This document shows positions 45,993-54,831 of a stretch of 64,000 bases of DNA, piece by piece; the stretch's first letter is position 1; every line of letters starts with the position of its first letter. This DNA comes from Clostridium thailandense (lineage in GTDB: Bacteria > Bacillota > Clostridia > Clostridiales > Clostridiaceae): the NCBI RefSeq assembly GCF_019207025.1, contig NZ_JAEEGC010000041.1, forward strand, positions 1 through 64,000, in the 5' to 3' direction. The notes below the pieces were generated by a model. The model worked only from the letters and a program-made list of their open reading frames with translations, was not told the DNA's origin and did not search any database. The translations under genes were made by a program, and so were the position numbers.

Positions 45993-46733
45993 ATGGAAGT
46001 AGATTTAATAATTTCAGCAGATGATATAAAGAAGGAGAAAATTACTGGTAAATCCGTAGTTATTATAGACATGCTTAGGGCTACATCTGTCATAACAACA
46101 GCTATATATAATGGGTGCGATTCTGTAATTCCTGTGTTAACTATAGAAGAGGCATTGGAGAAAGCAAGTGAAGGTAGAGGTAAATATATCCTTGGAGGAG
46201 AAAGGAAAGCATTGAAAATAGAAGGCTTTGATTGTGCAAATTCGCCCCTTGAATATAAAGAGGATATTGTAAAGGGTAAAACACTGATAATGACGACAAG
46301 TAATGGTACAAGAGCTATAAAGGGAAGTCTAGGAGCTAGTAGTGTACTAATAGGAGCATTGATAAACGCTAAAGCAGTGGCAGAAAAGCTGCTTGCATTA
46401 GATAATGATGTGGTTATAATAAATGCAGGAACTTGTGGTCAGTTTTCCATGGATGACTTTATATGTAGTGGATATATTATTAATTGTTTACTAAGTCAAA
46501 GGAAAGATATTGGACTTACTGATATATCTAAGACTGCCAATTATGTATATGAAGAAAATGAGGATATAATAAGCTTTATAAAATATGCTAGCCATTATAA
46601 AAGGATAAAAGAACTAAATTTAGAAAAAGATTTAGATTATTGTTGCAGTAAAGATATTATAGATATAGTACCAATGTATAAGAATGGAATTATAGCGTTA
46701 TTTGATGAGCAAAAAGAAGAACAAATAGTTTAA
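45993..46733 (+). CDS. comB: ComB-like 2-phosphosulfolactate phosphatase family protein
   Basis: A 246-aa protein with VVIIDMLRATSVITTAI, LGGERKA, FDCANSPLEY, TTSNGTRA and INAGTCGQFSMDDF, all typical of ComB. In methanogens ComB dephosphorylates 2-phosphosulfolactate during coenzyme M synthesis. No other coenzyme M gene is visible here and clostridia are not known to make it, so the true substrate is open. GGGAG lies before the ATG; it has its own terminator. Confidence 0.85.
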   Translation: MEVDLIISADDIKKEKITGKSVVIIDMLRATSVITTAIYNGCDSVIPVLTIEEALEKASEGRGKYILGGERKALKIEGFDCANSPLEYKEDIVKGKTLIMTTSNGTRAIKGSLGASSVLIGALINAKAVAEKLLALDNDVVIINAGTCGQFSMDDFICSGYIINCLLSQRKDIGLTDISKTANYVYEENEDIISFIKYASHYKRIKELNLEKDLDYCCSKDIIDIVPMYKNGIIALFDEQKEEQIV

Positions 46734-46749
46734 GTGTGATATCAATAGC

Positions 46750-46787
46750 TAAGAGGAAAAGTTAAGAAAGCTTTTCCTCTTAATTTT
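46750..46787 (+). terminator. Terminator after the ComB-like gene
   Basis: A 12-bp stem TAAGAGGAAAAG/CTTTTCCTCTTA (46750-46761/46771-46782), then ATTTTAA. The arms are near-perfect on both strands, so it may also end the convergent methyltransferase transcript. Confidence 0.8.
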
Positions 46788-46808
46788 AAGCCTGTAACGG
46801 TTAAATAT

Positions 46809-47984
46809 CTATACTACTTGGAATATATAAAACTTTAAGTAATAAGATTCATCAGAATTCCACAAAATTGGATGGTCTGAGGCTTGGGTCCTAAACTCTA
46901 CTTGTCTTAAAGTTTTTCTAGCATCTTTAGCAGCGTCAGCAATAGTATTTTTAAATAGCTCAGGATTCATAAAATGTGAACAGGAACAAGTAACTAAAAA
47001 TCCACCAGGTTTAACCATCTTTATTCCTCTAAGGTTAATTTCTTTATAGCCTCTAACAGCACCATTAATTGTTGATCTTGATTTTGTAAAGGCAGGTGGA
47101 TCAAGAATTACAACATCATATTTTCTTCCTTCCTTAACCCATTGGTGAAGTACGTCAAAGGCATTATGACACTCAAATTTAACTCTATCAGAAATGTTGT
47201 TTAGTTCAGCATTTCTTGTTGCTTCATCTATTGCCAATTGAGATATATCAAGGCCAAGTACACTTTTAGCACCAGCTATTCCAGCATTTAATGCAAATGA
47301 TCCTGTATGAGTAAAACAGTCTAGAACATCAGCATCTTTGCAAATTTTATGTATAGCACGTCTATTTTCCTTTTGATCAAGAAAAAATCCGGTTTTTTGT
47401 CCATTCTCTATATCTACATGGTATTTTACTCCATTTTCTATAATCTGCACGTTAGTATCAAAGGGATCTGTTAAAAAGCCTTTAACTTGATCCATTCCTT
47501 CTAACTCACGAACCTTAACATCGCTTCTTTCATAAACTCCTTTTGCATCAAATTCATCTTTTAGCAATTTTACAATTATATCTTTATATTTATCAATTCC
47601 AAGTGCTAAAGATTGTATTACATAATATTCTTCATATTTATCTATTATAAGCCCAGGAACAAAATCTGCTTCTCCAAATAAAAACCTACAGCTTGAAGTG
47701 TCAATAACTTTTTTTCTATATTCCCAAGCGGCATTTAATCTTTTTCTAAAAAAATCTTCATCTATTTCTTCATTTATGTCTCTTGTCATCATTCTTATGG
47801 TGATTTTTGAAACATCGTTTATATATCCTTTTCCTATAAAGTCACTTTTAAAATTATAAACCTCAACTATATCGCCATTTTCATATGTACCATCATAACC
47901 TTCTATTTCGTCAGTATATACCCAGGGGTGACCAGCTTCGGCTTTTCTTCCCTTACCTTTGTATAAATAAAACTTACAAGCCAT
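46809..47984 (-). CDS. RlmI-like class I rRNA cytosine methyltransferase
   Basis: A 391-aa protein. An N-terminal PUA RNA-binding domain (KGRKAEAGHPWVYTDEI) precedes an EEHEF-like middle region and a SAM-binding Rossmann domain (VLDCFTHTGSFALNAG, LGLDIS, VILDPPAFTKS, CSCSHFM). E. coli RlmI methylates C1962 of 23S rRNA; this protein is the same family, though the exact position modified may differ. GGAGG lies before the ATG. Confidence 0.88.
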   Translation of the reverse strand: MACKFYLYKGKGRKAEAGHPWVYTDEIEGYDGTYENGDIVEVYNFKSDFIGKGYINDVSKITIRMMTRDINEEIDEDFFRKRLNAAWEYRKKVIDTSSCRFLFGEADFVPGLIIDKYEEYYVIQSLALGIDKYKDIIVKLLKDEFDAKGVYERSDVKVRELEGMDQVKGFLTDPFDTNVQIIENGVKYHVDIENGQKTGFFLDQKENRRAIHKICKDADVLDCFTHTGSFALNAGIAGAKSVLGLDISQLAIDEATRNAELNNISDRVKFECHNAFDVLHQWVKEGRKYDVVILDPPAFTKSRSTINGAVRGYKEINLRGIKMVKPGGFLVTCSCSHFMNPELFKNTIADAAKDARKTLRQVEFRTQASDHPILWNSDESYYLKFYIFQVV

Positions 47985-48204
47985 TAATTTATTACCTCCA
48001 TGTTTTTGTTCATTATGTAGTATACCACAATTTGAAAATTGTAGTATATATTATTTTTGCTTAGATAGATTTTGCCTTGCAAATAAATAAAGTGAATTTA
48101 TAACTTAAAATTCCTTTGACATAAGGCTCAGGAATAAATTAAACTATTTCTTGTAGTATTTTGAGATATTTTATGTTTAATATGAAAGGTTTGAGGAGAA
48201 GAAT

Positions 48205-49761
48205 ATGAGTATATTAACGGTTAAAAATGTTAGCCATGGATTTGGTGATAGAGCAATACTAGAAGATGTTTCATTTAGATTACTAAAAGGTGAACATGTT
48301 GGTCTTATTGGAGCTAATGGTGAAGGTAAATCAACATTTATGAACATAATTACAGACAATCTTATGCCAGATGAAGGACAAGTTATTTGGTCAAATAATG
48401 TTAGAGTAGGTTATATGGATCAGCATGCTTCATTAATTAAAGGTATGACAATTAGAGAAGCATTAAGAGGTGCGTTTCAATATCTTTTTGATCTTGAAAC
48501 AGAAATGAATACACTTTATGGCAGTATGGGAGATATGAATGAGGATGATATGAATAAAGCTCTGGAAAGAACTGCTATAATTCAAGATATGCTAGATCAT
48601 AATGGCTTTTATATTATAGATGCTAAAGTGGATGAAGTGGCAAAAGGATTAGGACTTTTAGATTTAGGTCTTGATAAGGACGTTTCAGATTTATCGGGCG
48701 GACAGAGAACTAAAATTCTTTTAGGTAAGTTATTACTTCAAAATCCAGATATATTACTTCTAGATGAGCCCACAAACTATCTTGATGAAGAGCATATTGA
48801 GTGGTTAAAGAGGTATCTTCAAAATTATGAAAATGCCTTTTTACTAATATCCCATGACATTCCATTTTTAAATAGTGTAATTAATTTGATTTATCATATT
48901 GAAAATAGAAAACTAACGAGATATGTTGGAGATTATAATGAATTCCAAAGATTATATGAGCTTAAAAAGGCTCAATTGGAAGCTGCTTATGATAGGCAAC
49001 AGAAGGAAATAGAGCAGTTAGAGGATTTTGTTGCTAGAAATAAGGCTAATGTTGCTACTGCTAATATGGCAAAATCCAGACAAAAGAAGCTAGATAAGAT
49101 TGATAGAATAGAACTGACAGCTGAAAAGCCAAAACCGCAGTTTAACTTTAAGCAAGCTAGAGCTGCTGGTAAGGTTATTTTTGAGACTAAGGATTTAGTT
49201 ATAGGATATGATGAGCCATTAACAAAACCATTAAATCTTTACATGGAAAGAGGCCAAAAGATTGCCTTAGTAGGAGCAAACGGTCTTGGTAAGTCAACAC
49301 TTTTAAAAAGCTTGCTTGGACAAATAAAGCCTGTTTCTGGTAAAGTGGAACTTGGTGATTATCAATATATTGGTTATTTTGAACAAGAAACAAAGGAAGC
49401 AAACTATGATACTTGTATAGAAGAGATGTGGAAGGAGTTTCCTTCATTCACTCAATATGAAGTAAGAGCAGCTCTTGCGAAGTGTGGGCTTACAACTAAG
49501 CATATTGAAAGTAAAGTTGTAGTTTTAAGTGGTGGTGAACAAGCAAAAGTTAGATTGTGTAAGATAATAAATAAAGAAACAAATATACTAATTCTAGACG
49601 AGCCCACAAATCATTTGGACGTAGAAGCGAAAGAAGAATTAAAGAGATCGTTAAAGGAATATAAAGGAACTATATTACTTGTATGCCATGAGCCGGAGTT
49701 TTATAGAGAGATAGTTACAGAGATATGGGATTGTGAATCATGGACAACTAAAATTGTGTAA
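48205..49761 (+). CDS. ABC-F family ATPase
   Basis: A 518-aa soluble protein with two ABC domains and no membrane part. Walker A GANGEGKST and GANGLGKST, signatures LSGGQRTKI and LSGGEQAKV, Walker B LLLDEPTNYLD and LILDEPTNHLD. The interdomain linker (about residues 245-310) is helical and charged, as in ribosome-acting ABC-F factors. It may act on stalled ribosomes; nothing visible marks it as an antibiotic resistance determinant. GAGGAG lies before the ATG. Confidence 0.92.
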   Translation: MSILTVKNVSHGFGDRAILEDVSFRLLKGEHVGLIGANGEGKSTFMNIITDNLMPDEGQVIWSNNVRVGYMDQHASLIKGMTIREALRGAFQYLFDLETEMNTLYGSMGDMNEDDMNKALERTAIIQDMLDHNGFYIIDAKVDEVAKGLGLLDLGLDKDVSDLSGGQRTKILLGKLLLQNPDILLLDEPTNYLDEEHIEWLKRYLQNYENAFLLISHDIPFLNSVINLIYHIENRKLTRYVGDYNEFQRLYELKKAQLEAAYDRQQKEIEQLEDFVARNKANVATANMAKSRQKKLDKIDRIELTAEKPKPQFNFKQARAAGKVIFETKDLVIGYDEPLTKPLNLYMERGQKIALVGANGLGKSTLLKSLLGQIKPVSGKVELGDYQYIGYFEQETKEANYDTCIEEMWKEFPSFTQYEVRAALAKCGLTTKHIESKVVVLSGGEQAKVRLCKIINKETNILILDEPTNHLDVEAKEELKRSLKEYKGTILLVCHEPEFYREIVTEIWDCESWTTKIV

Positions 49762-49804
49762 AATATAAATAAAAGGAGTGCACTGCACTCCTTTTATTTA
49801 TATT
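49762..49804. terminator. Bidirectional terminator between ABC-F and aminotransferase genes
   Basis: Near-perfect 21-nt arms (core AAAAGGAGTGCA/TGCACTCCTTTT) around a central C, flanked by A/T-rich ends on both strands. It lies between convergent genes. Confidence 0.88.
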
Positions 49805-49821
49805 AATTCATTTTTTTAATT

Positions 49822-51135
49822 TTAGCGTTGAGCTTCATATTGTCTTAAAAGCTTAACGAATAATTCAGGAACCTTTTCCATATTATCCGGAGATTCAATA
49901 AATGCAACACGGAATTGAGTGCTTCCTGGGTTAGTTTCATCTGATTTAATATCGTAGAAACCTTTCAAAGGTGCTACTAAAAGAGTTGTATCAACTCCAT
50001 TGCAATTTACTGCACCTTTTTGTGCACAGTATAAAACAAAATCGATTGAATCAAATCCTGGTTTTACAACATTTCTAACGTCAATTACTGAGTATATAGA
50101 TGCATCAGGGCTTGAAACGATGAGATTAGGCTCCTGTTCGTTCATACCTTTATAGAATTTAAACATGATATCTTTATAATATTCACGAAGGCCTTTGCAC
50201 CATCCAGAAATACTTTCCTTGCTTTCGTGAGCTAATGCTCCGAATATATACTGACCTATTACATTAGCGCATAGATTTGCAGTATATTCAGCTACTGACT
50301 GAGTATGATATTCTGCGTTATCAGTGATGATAGCTCCGATTCTTAAACCGCAGGCATTCCAAACTTTTGATGCAGTCTCAATGCTTATTCTTCTACCTTC
50401 TATACCAGGTACATCTGCATCGCTAAGTCCCCAAATACTTACTAAGCTGCTATTTTCATCATAATATAATTCACGATAAGCTTCGTCACTTACCATCCAC
50501 ATATTGTATTTTACGCATAATTTAGCAAGCTCTTTAAGAGCTGGATAATCATAGAGCTGACCTGTAGGATTGTCATAAGGTATTACAAGAAGTGCTCCAG
50601 GGTTATGTTCTTTAATAATTTCTTCCATTTTGTCTAATTCTGGGAGGCTGAACTTTCCATCTTCACCTAAGTGACGTTTTACTGTAACAGTCTTACGGCC
50701 AATTCTTTCTGCAAAAGAAATATAATTTGTGTAGGCTGGGTCAATCATCATAAGAGGTTTGTCGCCAGTACCTGCATCTCCGCAAACACCAAGTAATAAT
50801 AGTTCCATACCAGTGGAGCCACCATCAGTTACTTGAACAAATAATTTACTAGTATCAAAGCCTTCACATTTAAGAATGTTTTTAAAAGCATCTTGAGCCT
50901 CAGCTACACCAACAGTACCTGAATATTGTATAACACCCTTTGCAAATGGACTTTCAGGTGCATTTAATGCGAACATTCTTTTTTGCATAGCAGGATTTGT
51001 TGGAAGTGAAACGTTTCCAATTGCTACATTTATCAACGCAGGTTTCTCTTCACGTTCAGCAAATTTCATCTGTCCAAGTCTTACGTCTGATGGCATTCTT
51101 TTTTTCAAATGATCTGATAATACTGGTTTATTCAT
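49822..51135 (-). CDS. PLP-dependent class I/II aminotransferase
   Basis: A 437-aa fold-type I aminotransferase. The PLP-binding Lys is in SIETASKVWNACGLR, with YDNPTGQLYDY, MVSDEAYRELYY and the substrate-binding Arg near the C-terminus (TQFRVAF). Long N-terminal region (NKPVLSDHLKKRMPSDVRLG). The substrate cannot be assigned. Start at ATG 51135 with AGGGGGT upstream; an in-frame ATG at 51186 lies in the leader without a ribosome site. Confidence 0.87.
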   Translation of the reverse strand: MNKPVLSDHLKKRMPSDVRLGQMKFAEREEKPALINVAIGNVSLPTNPAMQKRMFALNAPESPFAKGVIQYSGTVGVAEAQDAFKNILKCEGFDTSKLFVQVTDGGSTGMELLLLGVCGDAGTGDKPLMMIDPAYTNYISFAERIGRKTVTVKRHLGEDGKFSLPELDKMEEIIKEHNPGALLVIPYDNPTGQLYDYPALKELAKLCVKYNMWMVSDEAYRELYYDENSSLVSIWGLSDADVPGIEGRRISIETASKVWNACGLRIGAIITDNAEYHTQSVAEYTANLCANVIGQYIFGALAHESKESISGWCKGLREYYKDIMFKFYKGMNEQEPNLIVSSPDASIYSVIDVRNVVKPGFDSIDFVLYCAQKGAVNCNGVDTTLLVAPLKGFYDIKSDETNPGSTQFRVAFIESPDNMEKVPELFVKLLRQYEAQR

Positions 51136-51588
51136 TGATAAAATACCCCCTAAAAAATATAATTTATAATGATGCATAGCATTCATTTTTTTTCAGAAAT
51201 CCTTCAAATATACAGTTTAAAACTTGTGATGGTTTGACACATTTTTCATTTGTTTCAATTTAATATTTTAGAAGAATAACTTGTAAACCTTTTCAAATTT
51301 GATGTAAGACTCAACTTTATATTCAATAACATCGCTTTAATATATAGCTTAAATAATTTTATTTAAGACAATTTTCAGAAGTTTCTTACTTGTATATAGT
51401 ATACCACGTTATTAGAATTTTTCAAAATTTTTTAATTGAATTATTCAATTTTAATTCGTTTAGTATAGCATTCTCATAACTTTATTCAATTTCAATAAAA
51501 AATTTGAGAGTATTTCCGTCTTATGTAAATATTTCTCGTGAAGCATTAATTGCATAAGTAGGATAAAGTAGGAATATAAGACAAAAAA
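51136..51588 (-). other. Long leader and promoter region of the aminotransferase gene
   Basis: About 450 bp with no ORF carrying a ribosome site. The promoter at 51398-51425 implies a leader of about 260 nt. I searched it by eye for a T-box and common riboswitch cores and saw none. A weak hairpin CTTAAAT/ATTTAAG lies near 51350-51370. Between 51430 and 51580 I see nothing. Confidence 0.5.
51398..51425 (-). promoter_or_regulatory. Promoter upstream of the aminotransferase gene
   Basis: On the minus strand TTGAAA (51420-51425), 16-bp spacer, TATACT (51398-51403). Confidence 0.55.
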
Positions 51589-51622
51589 TTAACCTACACG
51601 ATTAAAATATGGTGTAAGTTAA
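51584..51622 (-). terminator. Terminator after the SH3-like membrane protein gene
   Basis: TTAACCTACAC/GTGTAAGTTAA (51589-51599/51612-51622) with one G-U pair in the minus-strand RNA and a TTTTTTG tail. Confidence 0.75.
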
Positions 51623-51633
51623 CTTTATAAACC

Positions 51634-52041
51634 TTAGGTTATGTCTTCAAAGGTTAGACAGTCACTTTTTATCCAACCTTTGGAATTTGTTCTGTCTTCT
51701 GATAAAATAGAAATTTCATACCAAAGATCTTCGTTAATTTCTGCACTATCATGTATTTGGACCACTATGTTTTCCATTAGAGAATTGAGAGTAGCTGATT
51801 TATCAGAAGGCCACAAGTATAACTTACAGTTGCTTTTAATTATTCCCTGGTTTTTGTCAGGATAGTGATATTTAACTATAATTTGTTCCTCTTTTTCTAA
51901 GTCTGCTTTATTCTTTAGACTATTGTTCTGATGCTTTAGAAGTAAAATCTGTTTTCTTTGATTTGTCATCTTATTTGTAAAGTAATAGGAAATAAATAAT
52001 GCGAATCCAACTAATAATAAAAAAAGAAATGCTAACATAAG
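51634..52041 (-). CDS. Membrane-anchored protein with SH3-like C-terminus
   Basis: About 135 aa. The N-terminal transmembrane helix (MLAFLFLLLVGFALFISYYF) is followed by a short charged coil (about 23-52) and a C-terminal beta-rich domain of about 75 residues whose pattern (NCKLYLWPSDKSATLNSL, DEVWYEI-like EDLWYEISIL, KGWIKSDCL) resembles bacterial SH3 domains. Exact family uncertain. ATG 52041 has AAGGAGG upstream; an in-frame ATG at 52101 does not. Confidence 0.7.
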   Translation of the reverse strand, partial: LMLAFLFLLLVGFALFISYYFTNKMTNQRKQILLLKHQNNSLKNKADLEKEEQIIVKYHYPDKNQGIIKSNCKLYLWPSDKSATLNSLMENIVVQIHDSAEINEDLWYEISILSEDRTNSKGWIKSDCLTFEDIT

Positions 52042-52110
52042 ATTACCTCCTTTTAATAGATACACAATATTATTATATTCAGAAAAAAGTAAAACTGTCA
52101 TAAAATAAAA

Positions 52111-52138
52111 AAATCCTAGTTAAGTTCAACTAAGATTT
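52111..52138 (-). terminator. Terminator after the HAD gene
   Basis: AAATCCTAGTT/AACTAAGATTT (52111-52121/52128-52138); the single mismatch becomes G-U in the minus-strand RNA. A TTTTTATTTTA tail follows on that strand. Confidence 0.7.
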
Positions 52139-52151
52139 TAAAAATTTGTAT

Positions 52152-52805
52152 TTAAACAGCCTCTATTAGGTCTAGATATTTATAAATATACATGTCTGAA
52201 AGATTTATTATATCATCTTTTTGATAATCTGAATAAGTATCATGAACACCTATCACGGTCATTCCAGCAGCTTTTGCACCTTTAATTGCAGGAAGTATGT
52301 CCTCAAATACGACACAGTCATTTGCGTTAATGGATAATTTTTTTGCAGCTAATAAATATACGTCAGGAAAATCTTTACCTCTCAAAACCTCATCCGTAGT
52401 AGTTATAGAATCAAAAAAGTGATAAATATCATTTTTCTTAAGTGCTATCTCTATAAGAGGCTTAGAATTACTTGTGGCTAAGGCAAGTTTTATTCCTCTT
52501 GATTTTAGCAAGGTTAAAAATTCTTTAGCTCCAGGCTTTAAATCGACTTTATGAGCATATTGATAGAGTGCCATTTCATTCCACTCATTTTGAATTTCTT
52601 CTATTGAATCAGTAATATTAAATCTATCTTTAAAGTATTGAGCAACTTCTGAGAAGCTCATATGTTCTATATCCTGTTTTAAGTTATTTGGTAGTTGTAT
52701 ATTTCTCTTTCTTAAATATTCTTCATCGATTTTACTCCATACCCACATGGAATCAATTAGAGTACCATCCATATCGAATATGGCTCCCTTAATGTTTTTC
52801 AGCAT
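52152..52805 (-). CDS. HAD-family phosphatase, beta-phosphoglucomutase-like
   Basis: A 217-aa HAD subfamily IA hydrolase. Motif I FDMDGTLIDS, motif II LATSNSK and motif III/IV CVVFEDILPAIKGAKAAGM are intact. A helical cap lies between residues about 20 and 85. Substrate not assignable; sugar phosphates are common for the group. GAGGTGAT lies before the ATG. Confidence 0.88.
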   Translation of the reverse strand: MLKNIKGAIFDMDGTLIDSMWVWSKIDEEYLRKRNIQLPNNLKQDIEHMSFSEVAQYFKDRFNITDSIEEIQNEWNEMALYQYAHKVDLKPGAKEFLTLLKSRGIKLALATSNSKPLIEIALKKNDIYHFFDSITTTDEVLRGKDFPDVYLLAAKKLSINANDCVVFEDILPAIKGAKAAGMTVIGVHDTYSDYQKDDIINLSDMYIYKYLDLIEAV

Positions 52806-52862
52806 AAGATATCACCTCAATTTATAGTATAGCATCAAATGTTATCAACATAAACTAAAAAG

Positions 52863-52965
52863 TCACCTTAAAATAAAGTGAAAGATAGAAAGCTTAAAAT
52901 TAAGGTGATTTTTAGAAAGCTTTTTAAATAAAAATATAGGATATCTTATAATTTATAAGATATCC
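52863..52965 (-). terminator. Tandem terminators after the [FeFe] hydrogenase-like gene
   Basis: Two hairpins on the minus strand: GGATATCTTATAA/TTATAAGATATCC (52939-52951/52953-52965) with TATATTTTTATTT after it, and TCACCTTAA/TTAAGGTGA (52863-52871/52900-52908) followed by CTTTTTAG. They insulate the downstream HAD gene. Confidence 0.75.
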
Positions 52966-52994
52966 ATAAAATAGGACGGTTTAATACGCCTTCT

Positions 52995-54341
52995 TTAAAA
53001 TTTCCTCTCAAATATATCTATTTTCTCTTCATCTTTAAAGTCTTCAAAGGAAGAGATGCCTATGCTATCTAGTATTTTATTCATACATGCACTGTCAACA
53101 GCAACTTTTATTGATGAATTTTCAGCTAATTCGTCAATATGTTCTTTGCCTTTTTCTTTTGGAATAATTGCTTTGGGGCCGCCTACACAGCCACCTATAC
53201 ATCCCATTCCTTCAAGAAAGTTAGCATTTAATTCACCGTTTTGAGCTTTCTCGAGTGCCGTTTTACATTCTTTCACACCATTTGCTTGGGTTGATTTAAG
53301 AAGTTTATATTTTTCAGGAAATATTCGTTCTATTGCATCTCCAATAGCAGTAGAGACTCCGCCTGTACGACCGTAAAGTCTGCCCCCTCTTGATGCGTAC
53401 TCTGTGGATAAATCTCCTTTTAATTCTTCAGGTTTTACATCTAAGGCTTCAAATATATCATGCACTTCTGCAAAGGTAAGTACAAAGTCTATATCGCCTA
53501 AAAGGTCTTTTTCTTTTGCTTCAGCTTTTTTAGCAATGCAAGGGCCTATAAATACAACTTTACAATTAGGATGCAATTTTTTTAGAATTCTACCAGCGGC
53601 TATCATTGGAGATACAGAAGGGGAAACGTTTTTTACTAAATTATTATAAACTCTTTTAAGCATAGCAACCCACATTGGACAACAGCAAGAAGTAATCATT
53701 AAATCATCTTGTTTCTTAACAAGATGGTCAAACTCAACAGTTTCTTTTAGGGTAAGCATATCTGCAAAAAATGCTACTTCTACCATATCAGTAAAGCCAA
53801 CTCGTTTAAAAGCTGTACGTAATTGGTCTATAGTAACAGTATCACCAAATTGGCCTATAATTGCTGGTGCTACTGCAGCTATAATTGGAGAACTGCTTTT
53901 AAGTAGTTCAGCTAGAGGAATAAATTCCACTCTATCTAGTATACTTCCTGTAGGGCATGCTTCAACGCAGAAGCCACAATCAGTGCATTTTTCACAATCA
54001 ATTACACTTGTATTTTTTCTACTGTCTATAAAAATTGCATTGAAGGGGCATGATTTTTGGCATATTGTTTCACCATTCTCATCTTCGCAATCCATTGAAC
54101 AGTGTTTAATTTTATTTACTATTTTATGATCTGCTTCATAAGAAGAGATGGCTATCTTTAAATCTGAAACAAAGTTTGGGCTATAAGTTATACCTGTTCC
54201 GCAAAGAGAAGAAATAACCTTACATAAGTCTTCCTTATTAATTTCATTAAGAGATAAAATTTCATTAATTTTTTCTTCAAATTTTTCTTCGTAGTAGGCT
54301 TTTATTAGTGATTTAAACAGTTCACTATGTTTTGCTTTCAT
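52995..54341 (-). CDS. Divergent [FeFe] hydrogenase-like protein
   Basis: A 448-aa protein. A helical N-terminus (about 1-78) precedes two [4Fe-4S] sites, an unusual C81-x3-C85-x8-C94-x3-C98-P and a classic C119-x2-C122-x2-C125-x3-C129-P. The H-cluster domain has L1 TSCCCPMW (Cys219-221), L2 IGPCIAKKAEA (Cys268) and L3 EGMGCIGGC (Cys381, 385). All four cluster cysteines are available, but L1 has an extra Cys and L2 has Gly where most have Met. These departures resemble the group B clostridial hydrogenases as I recall them. It may produce or sense H2. Monocistronic, AAGGAG ribosome site. Confidence 0.88.
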   Translation of the reverse strand: MKAKHSELFKSLIKAYYEEKFEEKINEILSLNEINKEDLCKVISSLCGTGITYSPNFVSDLKIAISSYEADHKIVNKIKHCSMDCEDENGETICQKSCPFNAIFIDSRKNTSVIDCEKCTDCGFCVEACPTGSILDRVEFIPLAELLKSSSPIIAAVAPAIIGQFGDTVTIDQLRTAFKRVGFTDMVEVAFFADMLTLKETVEFDHLVKKQDDLMITSCCCPMWVAMLKRVYNNLVKNVSPSVSPMIAAGRILKKLHPNCKVVFIGPCIAKKAEAKEKDLLGDIDFVLTFAEVHDIFEALDVKPEELKGDLSTEYASRGGRLYGRTGGVSTAIGDAIERIFPEKYKLLKSTQANGVKECKTALEKAQNGELNANFLEGMGCIGGCVGGPKAIIPKEKGKEHIDELAENSSIKVAVDSACMNKILDSIGISSFEDFKDEEKIDIFERKF

Positions 54342-54400
54342 AGTAACAACTCCTTATAAGATTATAGTTAAATTAATTTATATTATACCATATTATGCTA

Positions 54401-54438
54401 AAACAACTGATAAATTTACAAATATCTATCAGTTGTTT
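54401..54438 (-). terminator. Terminator after the small membrane protein gene
   Basis: A 12-bp stem AAACAACTGATA/TATCAGTTGTTT (54401-54412/54427-54438), loop 14 nt, minus-strand tail TTTTAGC. Confidence 0.65.
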
Positions 54439-54446
54439 TAGTATAA

Positions 54447-54758
54447 CTATTTGATTTTTTCATCACCAGCACCGCGAGTAGGGACAGTTGACATAAGAAA
54501 GCCTACAAGTATAGAAACTAGTGCTGGTGCTACTATATTAATATAGGATATGTACCAAGTTCTATAAAGTATTATAGCTGTAACGCCAGTTATTATTATT
54601 GTTACAATAAAGGTGTAAATTATAAACTTTGCAAATGAACTAAAGAATTTTTCATAAAGTCTGTGTCTTGTGGGACCACTAATTATATTTCTGAATAAAA
54701 AATAAGAAGCAAGAATTAAAATAATATCTACCACAGCAGATATTAAAAAGTTTTTCAT
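54447..54758 (-). CDS. Small membrane protein, three predicted helices
   Basis: A 103-aa protein with hydrophobic stretches at about 3-22, 38-62 and 70-92, and polar loops containing PTRHRLYEKF. No family recognised. ATG 54758 has GGAGGTG upstream; an in-frame ATG at 54785 lacks one. It lies between murC and the hydrogenase gene on the same strand, with its own terminator. Confidence 0.65.
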   Translation of the reverse strand: MKNFLISAVVDIILILASYFLFRNIISGPTRHRLYEKFFSSFAKFIIYTFIVTIIITGVTAIILYRTWYISYINIVAPALVSILVGFLMSTVPTRGAGDEKIK

Positions 54759-54831
54759 AAGTAAACACCTCCAATAGGTTATCAACTATAGTATTACCAT
54801 ATTGGAGGATTTTAAGCATAATCGTATTTCT

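Noticed and set aside
48205-49761. Antibiotic-resistance ABC-F (Msr/Vga type)
   Set aside because: The linker shows no recognisable resistance-type extension and the context is housekeeping; kept as a general ABC-F factor.
51136-51425. T-box or amino-acid riboswitch before the aminotransferase gene
   Set aside because: The conserved T-box core and an anti-terminator were not found by eye; only weak AT hairpins.
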